From the NCBI GenBank assembly GCA_023622465.1, contig JAMNZE010000011.1, positions 7,167-71,166 of the forward strand: a stretch of DNA of 64,000 bases, written 5' to 3'. Of this stretch, positions 50,529 to 59,008 are shown piece after piece (position 1 is the stretch's first letter; each line of letters opens with the position of its first letter). The stretch is from UBA5500 sp023622465. Lineage in GTDB: Bacteria > Bacillota > UBA994 > UBA5500. The translations under genes and the position numbers were made by a program. The notes below the pieces were generated by a model. That model was not told the origin of the DNA, made no database searches, and saw nothing but the letters and a program-made list of their open reading frames with translations.

Positions 50529-51752
50529 TTAAGTTCCAAACCATGAACGTAATAGACGCAAGAAGTTGCCTAAGAAGCCCAATTTGGCCACGTCCTGAGT
50601 AGCTATCAGATCAACCTGGGCCAAAACCTCATTGCCTTGTACCAGTTTAAGCACACCTAAGCGCTCCCCATTGGTTATGGGGGCAAATACCCGAGCCGGC
50701 AATTCCACCTGCTGCTCAAGTTCATCGAAAGATTGCCCCTTCTTGAGCAAAACCGCCAACGGTTCGGCAGTCTTAACAGGAATTCGTTGCACTTGGCCAC
50801 GATTGACAGCTACGCTGGTTACTTCACTTCCCGCTGGTACCACAATCCGGCCTATGTAATTGGCGAATCCATAGTTTAGCAGCTGGGTGACATCCTGGTA
50901 ACGCAACTCATCGGAAGGTGCGCCCAACACTACGGCAATCAGCCGAAAACCATCCCGTTCGGCGGTGGCGCTCAGACAATAGCGAGCCGCATCGGTAAGC
51001 CCGGTCTTAAGTCCATCGGCTCCCGAATAGCCGCGAATGAAGCGATGGTTCGTGTTAAATAGCTCCACCGGCCCTTTAGACCGCTGCAAGTAAGTGATTC
51101 GTGTGGTCAACCAATCTTTTAGTATGGGCTGATACTTCAGCAAAGTCACTGACATCAAGGCCACATCATAGGCGGAGGAATAACCTTCGTCCCCCGGCTT
51201 ACCAGTCACACTAATACCATCTAATCCGCAGGCGTTGATAAAATGGGTATTCTCCATACCCAGCTCCCGAGCTCGCTGATTCATTGCAGCTACAAAAGCC
51301 GATTCGGAGCCAGCCACATGCTCAGCCAAAGCCACTGCCGCATCATTGGCCGATTTAATTGCCACCGCCATGAGCATTTCCTCGACGGTGAATTGCTCAC
51401 CCGGCTCCAAGTAAATCTGGGCGCCTCCGTAAGAGCAGGCATGGGGCGAAGCTGTAATTGTATCCTCTAATTTTATCTGCCCCGACTCTAAAGCCTCTAA
51501 TACTAACAGCATAGTCATTATTTTAGTTACCGACGCGATGGGTAAACGCTCGTCGGGGTTCTTACTTAGCAATACCTGCTTGGTCCCCATATCCATTAAC
51601 ACAGCAGCTTTCGAGTGTAAATTCTCCTCTACAGCAGAAGCCATTACCGGCAAAAGGTTACTAGTATTAGGACTTGCCCAAGCGAAGCTAACAGAGGATG
51701 TAAGTAAGGCGACAAGCAAACTTAAGGTAAGGCAATACCTAAAGGGCCGCAC
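50529..51752 (-). CDS. dacF: D-alanyl-D-alanine carboxypeptidase DacF
   Basis: S11 penicillin-binding protein of 407 residues with a signal peptide (residues 1-26), Ser-Lys motif IASVTKIMT, SAN in AIKSANDAAVA and KTG in GLKTGLTDAARY. In Bacillus, DacF modifies cortex peptidoglycan and is made in the forespore, just upstream of spoIIAA, exactly as here. The start is GTG after AAGGGGG. A sigma-F-like promoter lies 30-58 bp upstream. Confidence 0.94.
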   Translation of the reverse strand: MRPFRYCLTLSLLVALLTSSVSFAWASPNTSNLLPVMASAVEENLHSKAAVLMDMGTKQVLLSKNPDERLPIASVTKIMTMLLVLEALESGQIKLEDTITASPHACSYGGAQIYLEPGEQFTVEEMLMAVAIKSANDAAVALAEHVAGSESAFVAAMNQRARELGMENTHFINACGLDGISVTGKPGDEGYSSAYDVALMSVTLLKYQPILKDWLTTRITYLQRSKGPVELFNTNHRFIRGYSGADGLKTGLTDAARYCLSATAERDGFRLIAVVLGAPSDELRYQDVTQLLNYGFANYIGRIVVPAGSEVTSVAVNRGQVQRIPVKTAEPLAVLLKKGQSFDELEQQVELPARVFAPITNGERLGVLKLVQGNEVLAQVDLIATQDVAKLGFLGNFLRLLRSWFGT

Positions 51753-51781
51753 ACCGATTCCCCCTTACAACATTTGTTATT

Positions 51782-51810
51782 AGCTTTGCCTGTGGGCGAC
51801 CATATCATGC
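51782..51810 (-). promoter_or_regulatory. Sigma-F-like promoter of dacF
   Basis: On the minus strand GCATG is followed after exactly 15 bp by GGCAAAGCT, close to the sigma-F pattern GCATR-N15-GGHRARHTX. It lies 30 bp before the dacF start. Bacillus dacF is sigma-F-dependent. Confidence 0.5.
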
Positions 51811-51829
51811 AATCTAGCCATAAAATCCC

Positions 51830-53137
51830 TTACGAACGCAAAATTTCGGCAATCAATGGTCGTTTTTCTACTGGTTCTAAACTCAACTGCCAGGCGGACA
51901 AGGCCTCGGGGGCAACGGCTTGCAACAGTTCTTGTTTAGCCCCGTGTAAAACCGCCAACGCTTCCCCCTCCTCTACCCAGTCTTCACGCTTCTTGAGTAG
52001 GACAATACCAGCCGCCTTATCGATCTTCCCATCCTTCTTGGTACGGCCGGCACCTAGCTTGACTGCACATTGACCAATAGTATGGGCATCCAATTCGGCC
52101 ACAAACCCCGCCTCCGGTGCAGCAAGAACTAACTGCTGTGGGCTGCTGGGCAAAAGACTAGGATCGTGCAAGTAACGAGCATCGCCACCTTGCCGGGTGA
52201 CAAACTCAACAAACTTTTCCCAGGCCGCTCCGCTAACCAATAGTTGTTCCAGCTCGGTTTTGGCTTCACTATTATTACTGCTCAATCCGCTGCTGACCAT
52301 TAACTCGGATGCGAGGGCTAATACTAGTTCTCGCACATCGGCCGGTCCCCGGTTTTGCAAAACATCTATGGCTTCTTTGACTTCTATACTATTGCCCACC
52401 GCATACCCTAAGGGCTGGTTCATATCACTCAAGATGGCACCCATCTTACGGCCGAAATGCTGCCCGATGGACATCATTATTTCCGCCAGACGGCGAGCTG
52501 CTTCCAGCGTAGGCATCAGTGCACCGCGGCCATACTTCACATCCAGCACGATGTGCTGGGCACCACCGGCCAGCTTCTTACTCATAATGGAGCTAGCAAT
52601 TAAAGGCAAACTTCCCACGGTAGCCGTCACATCCCGTAAAGCATAAACCTGTTTGTCAGCAGGGGCTAGGGTGGGTCCAGCACCAATCATACTGAGGCCG
52701 ATATGGCGCAGGTTCTGTAAGAATTCTTGATCAGTTAAATCGGTAGTAAAGCCGGGAATACTCTCCAGTTTATCGATAGTCCCTCCCGTGTGCCCCAAAC
52801 CCCTGCCGGTTAATTTGGCCACGGCTAAACCGGCGGCAGCCAGCAGGGGGGCCAGCACTAAACTGGTTTTATCCCCCACTCCACCGGTGCTATGCTTATC
52901 AACCGTGGGTCGGGGCAAGAAGCTCAAATCCAGCTGCTGACCGGAAGCCAAAAAAACCTCCGTTAAAGCCACCGTCTCCGCCGTAGTCATCCCCCGCAAA
53001 TAGACCGCCATTAACCAGGCTGCCATTTGGTAATCGGGAACATTGCCTGCCAAGAATTCGGAGACTAACCACTGCAATTCTTCCCTGCTGAGCTCCAGCC
53101 CGTCTCGCTTCTTGGCTATGATTTCCACAGCTAACAT
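51830..53137 (-). CDS. pdp: Pyrimidine-nucleoside phosphorylase
   Basis: Phosphorolysis of thymidine, uridine or deoxyuridine to base and (deoxy)ribose-1-phosphate. The 435 residues contain the signature KLTGRGLGHTGGTIDKLESI, phosphate motif DKHSTGGVGDKTS and an Arg/Ser/Lys substrate site near SSIMSKKLAGGA. It works with deoB directly upstream. The start overlaps the deoB stop codon by 7 bp. Confidence 0.95.
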   Translation of the reverse strand: MLAVEIIAKKRDGLELSREELQWLVSEFLAGNVPDYQMAAWLMAVYLRGMTTAETVALTEVFLASGQQLDLSFLPRPTVDKHSTGGVGDKTSLVLAPLLAAAGLAVAKLTGRGLGHTGGTIDKLESIPGFTTDLTDQEFLQNLRHIGLSMIGAGPTLAPADKQVYALRDVTATVGSLPLIASSIMSKKLAGGAQHIVLDVKYGRGALMPTLEAARRLAEIMMSIGQHFGRKMGAILSDMNQPLGYAVGNSIEVKEAIDVLQNRGPADVRELVLALASELMVSSGLSSNNSEAKTELEQLLVSGAAWEKFVEFVTRQGGDARYLHDPSLLPSSPQQLVLAAPEAGFVAELDAHTIGQCAVKLGAGRTKKDGKIDKAAGIVLLKKREDWVEEGEALAVLHGAKQELLQAVAPEALSAWQLSLEPVEKRPLIAEILRS

Positions 53138-54309
53138 TCCTCTATCCCCTCCAAAATGTTTTGGCCGCAGTCCAAAGGTTCAACTCCTAACCAACAGGCG
53201 GCCGTATATCCAATCCAACAAAGGCTATCGGCGTCGGGCAAAACACTACCGCCGTCAAAGCGAGGGCTATATAACATTGCCGGCACATACTCGCGGGAAT
53301 GATCGCTGCTGGGAGTTGTAGGGTCGCAACCGTGGTCGGCGGTGATAATCAACAAATCCTCCTCCCTAAGGGCAGCTATAAGCTCGGGCAAAGCCTGATC
53401 AAAGGCAGCTAACGCCTGGGCATAGCCGACCGGGTCGTTGCGGTGGCCGTAAAGCATATCGAAGTCAACTAGATTAGTAAAGATGAGACTACCATGTCCC
53501 GATTTGATGGCCTCCCAGGTGGCCCTAATACCTTCTTGATTATTGCTGGTTTTCTGGCTCTTGGTAATACCACTACCGGCAAAAATATCGCCAATCTTGC
53601 CTATCCCTATTACCGTCCCCCCGGCATCTTCGATACGGTTTAACAGGGTATAGCCGGGACTAACAGAAAAATCCCGCCGGTTTGCCGTCCGGTGGTAATG
53701 GGGGTACTCGCCCACGAAGGGACGCGCTATTACTCTAGCTACCTTATGTTCCGAGCGCTGCATGTAGGCATGGGTTTGCTCACAAATGTAATAAAGCTCC
53801 TCCAAGGGCACCACCTGTTCGTGGGCTGCAATCTGTAGCACACTGTCGGCTGAAGTATAAAGGATCAGTGCGCCTGTAGCCTCATGCTGCGGACCCAATT
53901 CCCGAATTATTTCGGTGCCACTGGCAGTTACATTCCCAATTACCTCCCGACCACTTAAGCGAGAAAGAAAGTCAATAACACTGGTTGGAAAACCCTGCGG
54001 GTATGTGGCAAAAGGTTGCTCTTGGGGGAACCCCATCATTTCCCAATGGCCGGTTAAAGTATCCTTTGCTGGTGATTGGGTAGCCAGCCGTAGCACATAG
54101 CCTTGTGGCTGGGCCACGGGCGGTAGTTCCGGGTGGTTCAATAAGTTACCCAGTCCCAGTTGCTGCAAATGAGGTAAGTCTACTGGCGCCACATCTAAAA
54201 TGTTTCCCAAGGTGTTGCTGCCCGCATCTCCAAACAGATGGGCATCGGGCAGGGCCCCGATCCCTAAGCTATCTAGAACTACAATAATAACTCTTGCCAA
54301 TCTGCTCAT
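53131..54309 (-). CDS. deoB: Phosphopentomutase DeoB
   Basis: DeoB converts (deoxy)ribose-1-phosphate to the 5-phosphate, continuing Pdp's product. The 392-residue alkaline-phosphatase-fold protein has VIIVVLDSLGIGALPDA (metal Asp), the GSNTLGNI nucleophile region with Thr, LIFTNLVDFDMLYGHRND and ADHGCDPTTPSSDHSREYVP (metal ligands). ATG after GGAGATG. It lies between xerD and pdp. Confidence 0.96.
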   Translation of the reverse strand: MSRLARVIIVVLDSLGIGALPDAHLFGDAGSNTLGNILDVAPVDLPHLQQLGLGNLLNHPELPPVAQPQGYVLRLATQSPAKDTLTGHWEMMGFPQEQPFATYPQGFPTSVIDFLSRLSGREVIGNVTASGTEIIRELGPQHEATGALILYTSADSVLQIAAHEQVVPLEELYYICEQTHAYMQRSEHKVARVIARPFVGEYPHYHRTANRRDFSVSPGYTLLNRIEDAGGTVIGIGKIGDIFAGSGITKSQKTSNNQEGIRATWEAIKSGHGSLIFTNLVDFDMLYGHRNDPVGYAQALAAFDQALPELIAALREEDLLIITADHGCDPTTPSSDHSREYVPAMLYSPRFDGGSVLPDADSLCWIGYTAACWLGVEPLDCGQNILEGIEEC

Positions 54310-54328
54310 CTCCTTTGCAAGTTACAAA

Positions 54329-54357
54329 ACCTGCTCTCCTAACGAGGGAGAACAGGT
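54329..54357 (-). terminator. Terminator after xerD
   Basis: ACCTG/CAGGT outer and CTCC/GGGAG inner pairs around AACGA, followed on the minus strand by TTTTG. It overlaps the space before deoB, so deoB may rely on read-through or its own promoter. Confidence 0.6.
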
Positions 54358-54371
54358 CTTTGCGGGAAACG

Positions 54372-55259
54372 CTATGCTCGTGGGTGGGATTTACGGTAAA
54401 CTTCTTTGAGGCGATTGCGAGTAACATGGGTGTAAATTTGCGTTGTAGAAATATCCGCATGACCCAACATCTCTTGCACTGAGCGTAAGTCGGCACCATT
54501 CTCTAGCAAATGGGTGGCAAAGGAATGGCGCAAAGTATGGGGAGTGATGTTAACATCGATGCCTGCCTCCTGCGCATAGCGCTTGAGTATTTTCCAAAAG
54601 CCTTGGCGGGTCAGCCTGCGGCCATGGTGATTGACAAACAAGGCCGTTTCTCCACTGCGCCTAACCAGTTCGTGGCGTGCCACCTGTAGATATAGCTCCA
54701 AATACTTGATAGCCACCGACCCAAGGGGAACTATACGCTCCTTATCTCCCTTGCCTAAACAACGCAAGTAGCCCGCTTCCAAATTAATATCGGTCAGATC
54801 TAATGAAATTAATTCGCTGACCCGTAGACCGGTGGCATAAATAACTTCCAGCATGGCCTTGTCGCGAATGCTGTGGGGATTTTCTAATGTAGGTTGATTG
54901 AGCAGGGCTTCAACCTCGTTTAGATTAAGAACCCGTGGTAAACGTTTTTCCACTTTCGGTGACTCCAGATGGGCCGTGGGGTCTTTCTCTATAAGGTTTT
55001 CTGCTAATAGAAATTGGTAGAAAGACTTTATCGCTGCTAAGTTGCGTGAGATTGTGGAGGACGCTCTACCCATATTATGTAATTCTTCCAGATAGGCACG
55101 CACCGCGTCCTTTTCCGCATCCCGAAAAGAATTAACATTATGTTTTTGTAGGAAACGTGCATATGCCCTCAAATCCCGCCCGTAGGCGTCGAGCGTATTT
55201 GGAGCCAAACCCCGTTCCACACTTAGAAAGGCTAAATATTCTTCAATCTGTTGCTCCAT
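54372..55259 (-). CDS. xerD: Tyrosine recombinase XerD
   Basis: Chromosome-dimer resolution recombinase. The 295 residues have the N-terminal SAM-like core-binding domain (about 1-90) and the catalytic domain with Arg in ATGLRVSEL, Lys in CLGKGDKERI, HTLRHSFATHLL, LGHADISTTQIYTHV and the nucleophile Tyr. I placed the start at the ATG at 55259, six bases after GGAGG. No att sites or phage genes are nearby, so it is the housekeeping enzyme. Confidence 0.95.
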   Translation of the reverse strand: MEQQIEEYLAFLSVERGLAPNTLDAYGRDLRAYARFLQKHNVNSFRDAEKDAVRAYLEELHNMGRASSTISRNLAAIKSFYQFLLAENLIEKDPTAHLESPKVEKRLPRVLNLNEVEALLNQPTLENPHSIRDKAMLEVIYATGLRVSELISLDLTDINLEAGYLRCLGKGDKERIVPLGSVAIKYLELYLQVARHELVRRSGETALFVNHHGRRLTRQGFWKILKRYAQEAGIDVNITPHTLRHSFATHLLENGADLRSVQEMLGHADISTTQIYTHVTRNRLKEVYRKSHPRA

Positions 55260-55372
55260 GGACATCCTCCGATTATTTATGTGAAGTCGGTCACTTCTAG
55301 TATTCCACGCCCAAGCGGCTAAATCCTGCCCATCTATGCTTATGTAAAGCTGCTTGTCGATGAAAAAAAATT

Positions 55373-55398
55373 GGGGCTCTCCTACTCAGGACAGCCCC
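55373..55398 (-). terminator. Terminator after the 84-aa membrane protein
   Basis: GGGGCT-C-TCCT paired with AGGA-C-AGCCCC around ACTC, followed on the minus strand by AATTTTTTTTC. Confidence 0.95.
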
Positions 55399-55416
55399 CG
55401 ATGTGCAGTCCGCACT

Positions 55417-55671
55417 TCAAAAACCAAATTTAAACCAAAGGCGCAGGCTGCCGAGCCAGCGCTGCCAGAAACTTTGAGCGCCTTTTCCTTGCAACTGTGA
55501 GGTTGTAGCCTTAATAATCTCTTCGGCTCCATTCAGCTCCGCCCCGCCGGTCATCGTTGCTGCTATCCGCCAAACAACAATAACAATCACTAGTAGTGCT
55601 AAACAAATGGCGGCCAGCTTAACTATTTTTCCCCAATTCTTGCCCAAAGGACCAATGGTGATCACAAACAT
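55417..55671 (-). CDS. Small membrane protein (84 aa)
   Basis: 84-residue protein of unknown function with one membrane helix (KLAAICLALLVIVIVVW) near residues 18-34. The C-terminal half is soluble and helical with aromatic residues at the end (FWQRWLGSLRLWFKFGF). The ATG has AAGGAGG upstream, and a strong terminator follows. It lies between ddl and xerD. I cannot name a family. Confidence 0.75.
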   Translation of the reverse strand: MFVITIGPLGKNWGKIVKLAAICLALLVIVIVVWRIAATMTGGAELNGAEEIIKATTSQLQGKGAQSFWQRWLGSLRLWFKFGF

Positions 55672-55730
55672 GGCGCTCGCCTCCTTCCCCTTGCCCTGCG
55701 GGCCAGGGCGTTTACCTATTTATATGCGAG

Positions 55731-56780
55731 CTAGCTGATGACCATACCAAAGGCCCGTCTTTCCGCATGCCGCTCTAAAGCATAAACGATTAATTCATCG
55801 ATAAGCCGAGAATAGGCTAAACCACTAGCTTCCCATAGTTTAGGATAGGCCGAAATACGGGTAAACCCGGGCATGGTATTGACCTCATTAATTAAGAACT
55901 GTTCGTCGGCTCTACGTAAGAAGAAATCGACGCGAGCCAATCCGCTACAACCGACGGCCTTGTAGACACTGAGTGCCAATTGTTGCACCTCAGCAACCTG
56001 CTTCGGTGTTAAAGGAGCAGGAATGATCACTTGCGAGTCGCTTACATATTTGGCCTCATAATCGTAAAACTCGGCGGCAGGAACAATTTCGCCAGGTACG
56101 GAGACCACCGGTTCGTCATTGCCTAGGACACTGCACTCGATTTCCCGTCCATCAATAAAAGCTTCAATCACAATCTTACTGTCATAGGTGGCAGCCAGCT
56201 CTAATGCCTGAGGCAAACTATCGGGAATATGCACTTTGCTAATCCCCACACTGCTGCCCATATTAGCCGGCTTTACAAAGCAGGGAAAGCCTAATTGCTC
56301 CTCAACGGCCCTTAGTACCGCCGCCGGTTGTTCCCGACAATAATTACTCTGAAAAGTTAAGAAAGATCCTTGGGGAAAACCACACTGGGCGAAGACCTGC
56401 TTAGCCATCGCCTTATCCAGGCAAAGGGAAGAAGCCAACACGCCAGAACCCACATAGGGAATATCCAGAATTTCCAATAGGCCCTGGATAGTTCCATCTT
56501 CACCGTAGGGTCCGTGCAAAACGGGAAAAGCCACATCTACCCCAGCTAAGGCCTCCACCGGATTTTGACCCACCTCTGTCTCAGGCACACTCTCCCCTTG
56601 AGCCAAAACCTCCAAGGGATTTAAACCCCGTATCCACTTGCCCGATTTGCTAATGGCAACAGGAATTAATTCATATTTATCACGGTCGGCCGCACGCCAG
56701 ACCGATGCTGCCGATTGTACCGATACTTCGTGTTCTGCTGAACGGCCACCGAATAACACTGCTAACTTTCTATGGGCCAT
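55731..56780 (-). CDS. ddl: D-alanine--D-alanine ligase
   Basis: ATP-grasp enzyme that makes the D-Ala-D-Ala dipeptide of peptidoglycan. The 349 residues have AVLFGGRSAEHEVSVQSAASV, GPYGEDGTIQGLLE, PCFVKPANMGSSVGISKV (ATP-binding Lys) and LINEVNTMPGFTRISAYPKLW (metal ligands). I chose the ATG at 56780, eight bases after GGAGGT; an in-frame GTG two codons earlier is too close. It follows the third carboxypeptidase gene, whose product removes D-Ala from the same peptides. Confidence 0.96.
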   Translation of the reverse strand: MAHRKLAVLFGGRSAEHEVSVQSAASVWRAADRDKYELIPVAISKSGKWIRGLNPLEVLAQGESVPETEVGQNPVEALAGVDVAFPVLHGPYGEDGTIQGLLEILDIPYVGSGVLASSLCLDKAMAKQVFAQCGFPQGSFLTFQSNYCREQPAAVLRAVEEQLGFPCFVKPANMGSSVGISKVHIPDSLPQALELAATYDSKIVIEAFIDGREIECSVLGNDEPVVSVPGEIVPAAEFYDYEAKYVSDSQVIIPAPLTPKQVAEVQQLALSVYKAVGCSGLARVDFFLRRADEQFLINEVNTMPGFTRISAYPKLWEASGLAYSRLIDELIVYALERHAERRAFGMVIS

Positions 56781-56786
56781 TGCCAC

Positions 56787-57971
56787 CTACCTCCTTTTCA
56801 GGCTCTGAAATCCGCTTACCTTCGGATTAATAAAACGCATGGCCACACCAACAAATCCAAAAACCAATAGAACCTCCCAATAGGTGTACCAATTCCGTGA
56901 CACATCATGGGCCACAATTGCCTCTACCGCACCCACAGGCTCCCCGTCTAAGAAGTAGGTCACTTTCCCCACTACTTGCCCTTCAGTCAGGGGTGCCTGT
57001 AGAGGGTCGTTGAGGGTTAGCTCCCAGGTTACCGGCAACTGTCTATCCTGTTTTGCCCTAATAACTACTAGTTCGGAACCAGCCACCAATAGGGCTCTTT
57101 CTGTGGTATAGCGAACAGGTACGGCCGTAACTGCCCTACCTTTACCTATGGGGGAGATGCTAGACCAATTCGCGAAACCATAGTCTAAGAGGGTTTTGGC
57201 ATCCTGCCACATAGCAGCACCTTGGGCCTTGAATAGAGCCACCCCTAATTTGAGGTTGCCAGCCTGGGCAGCTGTGACTAGGCAATTGCCAGCGGCACGC
57301 GTATAACCGGTCTTCCCACCTAGTGTACCCTCATACTCGGTCAACATCTTATTACCGTTAATCAAGGGGCGTCTCTCCCCCGTTGGTAGATCTATATAAT
57401 AAACGCGCGTGGAAGTTATTTCTCGAATAAGCGGTTCTTTAAAAGCCGCTGCAAAAATTTTGGCCATATCTTTGGCTGTAGTGTAGTGATCCTCATCGGG
57501 AAGCCCACTGGGGTTAACGAAGTTACTATTGGTGGCTCCCAACTCCTTGGCTCGCGCGTTCATCAAGTCGGCAAATTGGGCTACTGAACCAGAAACATAT
57601 TCCGCCAAAGCGACGGCCACATCATTAGCAGAATGGACTAAAAGAGCGTATAACAAATCCTTTACTCTGTATTCTTCCCCTTCTTTGCAGTAAAGGGCAG
57701 TACCCTCCTGATGTTCCGCATTACTGCTAATGGTCACCACATCGGAAAGATTGCCCCGCTCAATTACTAACAAAGCGGTTAGAATCTTTGTAGTGCTGGC
57801 TGGATAGACCTTTTCCTCCGCTTTAAAACCCGCCAAAACTTCACCTGTGGTTAAATCAAATAAAGCGGCCGCCTTTGACGATATGGGGGGCAAAGACGCC
57901 GCTTCACTGGGAGTGATAATTGTCATAACAACCAATAAAGAAATCATCAAGATGCCTACAAAATATCGCAC
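56787..57971 (-). CDS. D-alanyl-D-alanine carboxypeptidase (S11, DacF/DacB type)
   Basis: Third S11 carboxypeptidase in this window (394 residues). Signal peptide at the N-terminus, Ser-Lys motif YPASTTKILTAL, SAN in LVHSANDVAVAL and KTG in GGKTGYTRAAGNCL. A C-terminal hydrophobic helix (YWEVLLVFGFVGVAM region) anchors the protein in the membrane, unlike the other two. The start is GTG, with GGAGGTGG upstream. It lies between spoIIM and ddl, so it may act in engulfment or spore wall work. Confidence 0.93.
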   Translation of the reverse strand: MRYFVGILMISLLVVMTIITPSEAASLPPISSKAAALFDLTTGEVLAGFKAEEKVYPASTTKILTALLVIERGNLSDVVTISSNAEHQEGTALYCKEGEEYRVKDLLYALLVHSANDVAVALAEYVSGSVAQFADLMNARAKELGATNSNFVNPSGLPDEDHYTTAKDMAKIFAAAFKEPLIREITSTRVYYIDLPTGERRPLINGNKMLTEYEGTLGGKTGYTRAAGNCLVTAAQAGNLKLGVALFKAQGAAMWQDAKTLLDYGFANWSSISPIGKGRAVTAVPVRYTTERALLVAGSELVVIRAKQDRQLPVTWELTLNDPLQAPLTEGQVVGKVTYFLDGEPVGAVEAIVAHDVSRNWYTYWEVLLVFGFVGVAMRFINPKVSGFQSLKRR

Positions 57972-58048
57972 GCCGCATCCACCTCCCGTTAATTATAACA
58001 GAGGAGAACCGGTCTGCGTACCAAGAGCTACTTACAGTTTAATCCAAT

Positions 58049-58666
58049 CTATAGAAAGCGGGATATCAATTTTACCAGTAAAGGTGAAAACCAGGTCTCA
58101 ATTATGCTAGCTACAAAGATTACTATCCCCGCCAATAAACAGTTACCCCCATACTGGATGAAACGTTGCCTAAAAGTGGAGCGGCGGGGTCGCAACGATG
58201 GGCGCAAAGTTTGAATAGTAAAAAAGATGGACATGGCGGAGATGGACAAGAGGGCGGGTACTAATAAGAGATTATGCGGTAAAACCGAGCAAGCCGCTAA
58301 CAAGAAACCTTTGGCCCCCATCTGATGCACCAAAAACCCAACGGAAAAGCCCAACACAAAGCCCTGAAAGAAGACAATGACAATCACAATAGGTAACCCA
58401 AAAATCAAAATCCCCAGGAGCCAAATTAGAGCCGCCAGTTGTAAATTGACCGTTAAAGTCTGCATAAAAACTGCCGATCCGCTAGGGACGACAACGCCAC
58501 TGGCAAAGAACTGTTGCAGAAAGGCTAACAATTCCTGCTTTTGGCTAAAGGTTAGCGCCTTGACCGCTATGGCTCCAAAAAACACCCCCACAGCGAACAA
58601 AACCAAGACAAAAAAATAGCTGACGAAATGCTCCTCCAAATGTTGTTTTAGCCGCGCTTTATACAT
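58049..58666 (-). CDS. spoIIM: Stage II sporulation protein M
   Basis: SpoIIM is a membrane protein (205 residues, about five helices) that localises SpoIIP and SpoIID at the septum during engulfment. Family features include a basic N-terminal MYKARLKQHLEEHF, VVIVFFQGFVLGFSVGFLV in the middle and a basic RPSLRPRRS loop before the last helix. ATG after GGGAGGAGG. I could not find a sigma-E promoter with proper spacing upstream. Confidence 0.94.
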   Translation of the reverse strand: MYKARLKQHLEEHFVSYFFVLVLFAVGVFFGAIAVKALTFSQKQELLAFLQQFFASGVVVPSGSAVFMQTLTVNLQLAALIWLLGILIFGLPIVIVIVFFQGFVLGFSVGFLVHQMGAKGFLLAACSVLPHNLLLVPALLSISAMSIFFTIQTLRPSLRPRRSTFRQRFIQYGGNCLLAGIVIFVASIIETWFSPLLVKLISRFL

Positions 58667-58785
58667 GTCGGGCGCCTCCTCCCATGCTTGTCTATAAACA
58701 ACCTATGCTTGTATCCCAAAATTAGAAGCGAGTTTATTCCGGCGCCTGATTGCATAAACTGAAAAAAACGGCTAGGAGGGCAAGA

Positions 58786-58920
58786 ATGCGACAATTGATT
58801 CTAAGCCATTCTTGTTGGTTGGCAGGTAACAAAGGGGAGGTAATCGAACACCTGCAGCGGCTCGAACAAACCTATGGCGATATCTCCATAAAACAACTGC
58901 TAAAATTGCTACAGCATTAA
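58786..58920 (+). CDS. Very small hypothetical protein (44 aa)
   Basis: 44-residue ORF with CTAGGAGGG five bases before the ATG. The sequence MRQLILSHSCWLAGNKG followed by EVIEHLQRLEQTYGDISIKQ looks like two short helices of a real protein, not random sequence. It lies between divergent spoIIM and the convergent MFS gene. No family recognised. Confidence 0.5.
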   Translation: MRQLILSHSCWLAGNKGEVIEHLQRLEQTYGDISIKQLLKLLQH

Positions 58921-58926
58921 ACAAAA

Positions 58927-58986
58927 GGGCAGTGGGATCCCTTGGAACGAGAAGCATAACTCCAGTTCCTACGGTTTCCACTGCCC
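58927..58986 (-). terminator. Long hairpin between the 44-aa ORF and the MFS gene
   Basis: GGGCAGTGG pairs with CCACTGCCC, extended inward by G-T and A-T pairs, around an inner GGAAC/GTTCC hairpin. On the minus strand it is followed by TTTTGTTT, so it probably terminates the MFS gene. Its sequence aligns by eye with the hairpin at 19160-19222. Confidence 0.65.
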
Positions 58987-59008
58987 TGCTACATCATGGG
59001 AGTGCAAA

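Noticed and set aside
54372..55259. Integrase of a mobile element
   Set aside because: The sequence is XerD-like and lies in the usual clostridial order with deoB and pdp. No phage, cargo or att repeats are present.
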